Origin: CAYPJE01 sp964410945
GTDB lineage: Bacteria > Fidelibacterota > Marinisomatia > Marinisomatales > TCS56
NCBI GenBank assembly: GCA_964410945.1
Contig: CAYPJE010000019.1
Span: forward strand, 1 to 51,832
Reading direction: 5' to 3'
DNA: 51,832 bases
Below the pieces are notes generated by a model, which was given only the letters and a program-made list of their open reading frames with translations, was not told the origin of the DNA and searched no databases. The position numbers were made by a program, and so were the translations under genes. Below, piece after piece: positions 51,787-51,832 of this stretch; within the stretch, counting starts at the first letter, position 1, and every line of letters starts with the position of its first letter.

Positions 51787-51832
51787 GTCCTGAAGAAAGT
51801 TGACTAAAAAAAGGAGGTCAACATGACAGGAC
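51787..51832 (+). promoter_or_regulatory. Nested inverted repeats around the ribosome binding site of the next gene
   Basis: GTTGAC (51799-51804) pairs with GTCAAC (51817-51822), and outside it GTCCTG (51787-51792) pairs with CAGGAC (51827-51832). The strong Shine-Dalgarno AAGGAGGT (51811-51818) lies in the inner loop and runs two bases into the stem. The hairpin could either expose or hide the binding site. Confidence 0.55.
51823..51832 (+). CDS. Start of an unidentified gene (partial)
   Basis: An ATG at 51823 lies four bases after AAGGAGGT, and the first codons read Met-Thr-Gly before the window ends. The product cannot be guessed from three codons. Confidence 0.6.

Overview
The window is a gene-dense bacterial chromosome segment with moderate G+C. 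Its first 30 kb is one continuous information-processing supercluster: the 3' end of one tuf copy, rpmG, tRNA-Trp, secE, nusG, rplKAJL, rpoBC, rpsLG, fusA, a second tuf, then the complete S10, spc and alpha blocks through rplQ. All of it lies on the + strand and no internal gap reaches 100 bases. RpoB, RpoC and EF-Tu look like those of the Fibrobacterota-Chlorobi-Bacteroidota (FCB) side of Bacteria. A Neomarinimicrobiota-like or related FCB lineage is my best inference, but the sequence alone does not prove it. Many genes start with TTG or GTG behind good Shine-Dalgarno sites.

From 29.9 to 34.9 kb lie a secreted glycosyl-hydrolase-like (GHL10/DUF187) protein, urocanate hydratase and imidazolonepropionase (histidine degradation, without hutH nearby), a small secreted protein and a DUF350-like membrane protein closed by a strong terminator. 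A GC-rich, structured intergenic block with a 56-base direct repeat follows (34.9-35.14 kb).

From 35.15 to 44.7 kb most genes are on the - strand. One run is DUF1684, two unrecognised membrane proteins, a rhodanese lipoprotein and a frameshifted EamA transporter. The other is an unknown secreted protein, an SGNH hydrolase, a Tat-exported sulfatase, a LysE exporter, an NTF2-like lipoprotein and a HAD phosphatase. miaA (+) sits between the two runs.

From 44.7 kb the + strand resumes with a pyrimidine operon (pyrR-pyrB-pyrC) preceded by a sigma70-like promoter and a leader carrying a recognisable PyrR RNA-binding box. Next come rplM-rpsI-rpsB-tsf-pyrH-frr, ending in a perfect palindromic terminator, and the first codons of another gene whose Shine-Dalgarno lies in a predicted hairpin.

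Most of the window is conserved core genome and I found no clear new defence or mobile system. The points most worth a second look are the PyrR leader, a terminator hairpin embedded in the signal-peptide codons of the gene after rplQ, the structured repeat block, the lysine/alanine-rich extensions on L5 and S2, and the hairpin at the right edge.
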